From Candidatus Sericytochromatia bacterium (lineage in GTDB: Bacteria; Cyanobacteriota; Sericytochromatia; UBA7694), in assembly GCA_018780035.1 (NCBI GenBank), contig JADMKE010000015.1, positions 1-33,823 of the forward strand: DNA of 33,823 nucleotides, given 5' to 3'. The notes under the pieces were generated by a model. That model did not search any database and was not told the origin of the DNA. It saw only the letters and a list, made by a program, of their open reading frames with translations. Position 1 is the first letter of the stretch. Every line of letters begins with the position of its first letter. The position numbers were made by a program, and so were the translations under genes. Positions 31,403 through 33,823 of the stretch are shown here, piece after piece.

Positions 31403-33748
31403 TTTAAATCTGCCGAGTATTTCAAGTAATTTGCTCTTCTCTTGAGGCAAGAGCCCTTCTGCATCATCATCCTGCCAGCGCAAACGTGAGTTTGAAAATG
31501 CCTGGATTAACTGATCCCCATTCACCAGACCATAACGATACATCTGAATGAGGAGCTTAGCTGAGTTGGTATGAACTTGTGATGGAATTTGAATGGGATG
31601 TGAGCGAAGCTGTGGCAGAGGAGGCACTTTGTTTTCAATCAAGTCTAAGAGCTTAAAGCCCTTGTCTGGAAAATGTTTCAGCGAAATATTCCAAATGGTT
31701 TGCCAGGCTTCCAACTGTAAGTTATTCTGACGTTTTAAAGTCTTAAAAGAGAGTTCCCAATAGTCATCCGGTTTAAGCCGAAATTCCAGCTTATTAAATG
31801 CCCAATATTGTTTGCGGTAATCTTGAGCCTGTTCCAGTGTCTTGATCAAATATGCTTGCATTTGTGGATCCTGCTTATTGACCAAAACCTCAGCCGCTGT
31901 TTGAGAAAAATCACGGTTACTAAGCAATGCCCTGCTTAAATGGGCCTGTGTATGTTCCAAAGAAAATGCTTCAAGCCCTCTGATCGCCACTTTTTCCAGT
32001 GAAAAAGGATTGCTATTTTTAGTTGATTCATCTATCTGAGTTTCATTGTTTAAAGCTCTATCCAATACAGCCAAATAGCGTTTTAGGCCTTTGTCTGCAT
32101 CCAGTCTGGCTAAGATAGGTAAGACAGAACCCCCATTTTGCTGGCGATCTTGAAAATAACTTTCAAGTGCTTGCATATCTTCTGGCTTGGCAAATTTTTC
32201 AATTAAACGTTCTAAGGTACGTTCTTCAAAGCGTTTGCCACCCAGATAAAATTGAATACTTTGTTGAATCATGCCAGGTAAAGGATGATCCATCAAAATC
32301 CTTAAAAATTCATTTCGAATCCTGATATCTGGATCAGATAAAAAAGGCAACAAGGCTTGTGTCTCAAGCTTATTTTCTAAAAAATTCAAGCAAAAATACC
32401 GAACCGTAGATTTTGGGTTCTCAAACTGCAATTGGCAATATGCTTTGATCTGGGACACGTTATGATAAAGATCCTTTAAGCGACTTACACGGTATAAATT
32501 ATCCGTTTTAGGATCATCTGGAAAACTTTCTAACCACTGAATGCCTTTCTCTATTGCCAGAGCTGGATTAATGACAAAAAGGGTTTTAAAAGCTTCATCA
32601 TAGTAAGAAGATTTAAACTGAATGACTTTTAAACAGAATTTTTCAAAAGCAGGATGCGGGTATGTTCTGATGAGACTCAATATCTGATAATACTCATTGG
32701 TTTTTTGATTCTGAGGCAGTTCTTCTATCAAGTAATCCGCAAATTTCTGTGGATCTTTTTGAATTAAGATTTTGGTGTTGTCTTGTAAATTTGCATAAGA
32801 GGACTCACGGTATAGCTTCCAATAAATATCTAGGGCAGCCTTAAGATTGCCTGCATTTTCCAGTTTTTGGGCAGTTTTGATTGCCTGATTCAGCAGCAAA
32901 GTATCTATGACTTCGTTCAGCTGGTTCAGATAAATAGAGGCTTGTTCAGACTTTGGCTGTGTGCGATAAAGCGTGCTTGCTTGTTGAAAGTAGGCAAGGG
33001 ATTTTTGCGTGTCGTGATTGAGATAAAAATAACCAAGATAGGTTTTCGCAATCGCTTGATCTAACACGGATACCAACTTGGATTGATCCTGTGAACGCAA
33101 CAGAAGAATTTCTGCAGCTGAGCGCGATTTCTGAATGATAGACAAAGCCTGTAAGCGATACAAGATCATTAGCCGGGCAGGAAAATTCAAATGTTCATAG
33201 TATTTAAGTATGTCGTTAAAATTCGAATCCAGATTAAGTGACCACATAGATTGAAAATAATTATCATTCTCAGGAGGTTGCTCAGATTGTTTTATGCCAT
33301 TAAAACGTGCCTCCATCTCCAAATACCTGTTAGACAATGTTAGAGCCTTATTTAACAGTAAATTATTTAAATCACTTAATCTTATGTTCTTCTGAAAAGA
33401 ATAAATTTCCAACCAGATAAACTCAGCCTGAAGCCAGTTATCTTCGAATTTTTCAGCCTCAGTGTAGGTTTTTAGCATCAAGGTTTGGCTTCCAATAAAA
33501 GCCGCAATATAAGCTTGTAAACGCAATTCCAGTCGGGTATTGCCTTGCTTCTGAGCCAAAGCCTGGCATTGGGCCCAGAATTTAAATATCGTTTTTGAAT
33601 CTTTGCCTAATCTCCACTGGCTCAGCCCCTGATAAAAATAGGCCTCGGCCAGCGAACCTTTGGAACTCACTTGTTCTGAGTGGCGTGTAAGTTGTGTCGC
33701 AGAATCATAACAGGCCTGCCAGCGTTCAGTTTGGCATTGCTGAAGCAT
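31391..33748 (-). CDS. Large helical-repeat protein (TPR/HEAT-like), function unknown
   Basis: 785 residues from ATG 33748. The N-terminal part looks TPR-like (SLAEAYFYQGLSQWRLGKDS; AKTYLGYFYLNHDTQKSLAY) and the middle and C-terminal parts look HEAT-like (ALLPFLSDPDIRIRNEFLRI; FAKPEDMQALESYFQDRQQN). It has no catalytic motif that I recognise and probably serves as a scaffold. The gene is visibly more AT-rich than its neighbours, with many AAA and TTT codons. ATG 33748 is not a natural domain start. Just upstream, in another frame, ELKITLILSCFWGAVYLGN resembles a signal peptide, so the true N-terminus may be split by a frameshift. The 3' end overlaps the convergent TetR gene by 12 nt. Confidence 0.8.
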   Translation of the reverse strand: MLQQCQTERWQACYDSATQLTRHSEQVSSKGSLAEAYFYQGLSQWRLGKDSKTIFKFWAQCQALAQKQGNTRLELRLQAYIAAFIGSQTLMLKTYTEAEKFEDNWLQAEFIWLEIYSFQKNIRLSDLNNLLLNKALTLSNRYLEMEARFNGIKQSEQPPENDNYFQSMWSLNLDSNFNDILKYYEHLNFPARLMILYRLQALSIIQKSRSAAEILLLRSQDQSKLVSVLDQAIAKTYLGYFYLNHDTQKSLAYFQQASTLYRTQPKSEQASIYLNQLNEVIDTLLLNQAIKTAQKLENAGNLKAALDIYWKLYRESSYANLQDNTKILIQKDPQKFADYLIEELPQNQKTNEYYQILSLIRTYPHPAFEKFCLKVIQFKSSYYDEAFKTLFVINPALAIEKGIQWLESFPDDPKTDNLYRVSRLKDLYHNVSQIKAYCQLQFENPKSTVRYFCLNFLENKLETQALLPFLSDPDIRIRNEFLRILMDHPLPGMIQQSIQFYLGGKRFEERTLERLIEKFAKPEDMQALESYFQDRQQNGGSVLPILARLDADKGLKRYLAVLDRALNNETQIDESTKNSNPFSLEKVAIRGLEAFSLEHTQAHLSRALLSNRDFSQTAAEVLVNKQDPQMQAYLIKTLEQAQDYRKQYWAFNKLEFRLKPDDYWELSFKTLKRQNNLQLEAWQTIWNISLKHFPDKGFKLLDLIENKVPPLPQLRSHPIQIPSQVHTNSAKLLIQMYRYGLVNGDQLIQAFSNSRLRWQDDDAEGLLPQEKSKLLEILGRFKSVF

Positions 33749-33823
33749 TGTGACAGAGGTTTCCCAAATATACTGCTCCCCAGAAACAAGACAGAATCAG
33801 CGTGATTTTAAGTTCCTGATCTG

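Noticed and set aside
1..33823. CRISPR array, tRNA, rRNA, phage genes or integron
   Set aside because: No regularly spaced repeats, tRNA-like cloverleaf, rRNA sequence or phage/integrase genes were found on reading both strands.

Overview
The window is a gene-dense, moderately GC-rich bacterial chromosome segment with both strands used in short operons. Lipoprotein signals (LSAC, LPAC lipoboxes) and Shine-Dalgarno starts point to an ordinary bacterium with an envelope lipoprotein system. The only lineage hint is a protein at 27046-27501 that resembles the N-terminal part of a family I know mainly from cyanobacteria (DUF3370). A non-photosynthetic relative of Cyanobacteria is therefore a possible but weak guess. 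No rRNA, tRNA or CRISPR array was seen, and no intergenic stretch exceeds 300 bases.

Layout. 1-950 (-): the N-terminal two thirds of an IS200/IS605-type TnpB running off the left edge, preceded by a highly structured non-coding stretch that looks like a TnpB right-end (omegaRNA-like) fold. 958-4145 (-): acyl carrier protein, AMP-dependent acyl ligase and a FabH-like ketosynthase with an altered active site, plus a small lipoprotein; the first three look like an acyl activation, loading and condensation or transfer cassette. 4359-8296 (+): SNF2 helicase translationally coupled to a SWIM zinc-finger protein. 8335-9204 (-): CtaG-like membrane protein. 9283-14472 (-): a compact operon of tricorn-like protease, HEAT-repeat protein and a zinc-ribbon/TM2 membrane protein. 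14616-20766 (+): phosphodiester glycosidase, class-III aminotransferase, lipoprotein flavin amine oxidase, fatty acid hydroxylase-family membrane protein and a membrane-anchored SRPBCC protein. 20839-22083 (+): an EF-hand protein with an NlpC/P60-like C-terminal half.

22114-27501 is a more accessory stretch: an intact zinc-independent MDR oxidoreductase, a VOC protein on the opposite strand, a decayed second MDR gene with an internal deletion, then a MarR regulator with a clear promoter/operator, a rifamycin ADP-ribosyltransferase (arr), an unrecognised gene, a SAM methyltransferase and the short DUF3370-like protein. 27640-29035 (+): MazG-like pyrophosphohydrolase overlapping an RsmH-type methyltransferase. 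29021-31402: GFA-type zinc protein and thiolase (-), divergent from a TetR regulator with two matching operator palindromes between them. 31391-33748 (-): a large, visibly AT-richer repeat protein whose N-terminus may be broken by a frameshift near the right edge.

No single locus is a convincing new defence or biosynthetic system. The best candidates for a second look are the omegaRNA-like structure on the 5' side of tnpB, the ACP/ligase/ketosynthase cassette with its Asn-to-Ser change, the tricorn/HEAT/TM2 operon and the TetR double operator.
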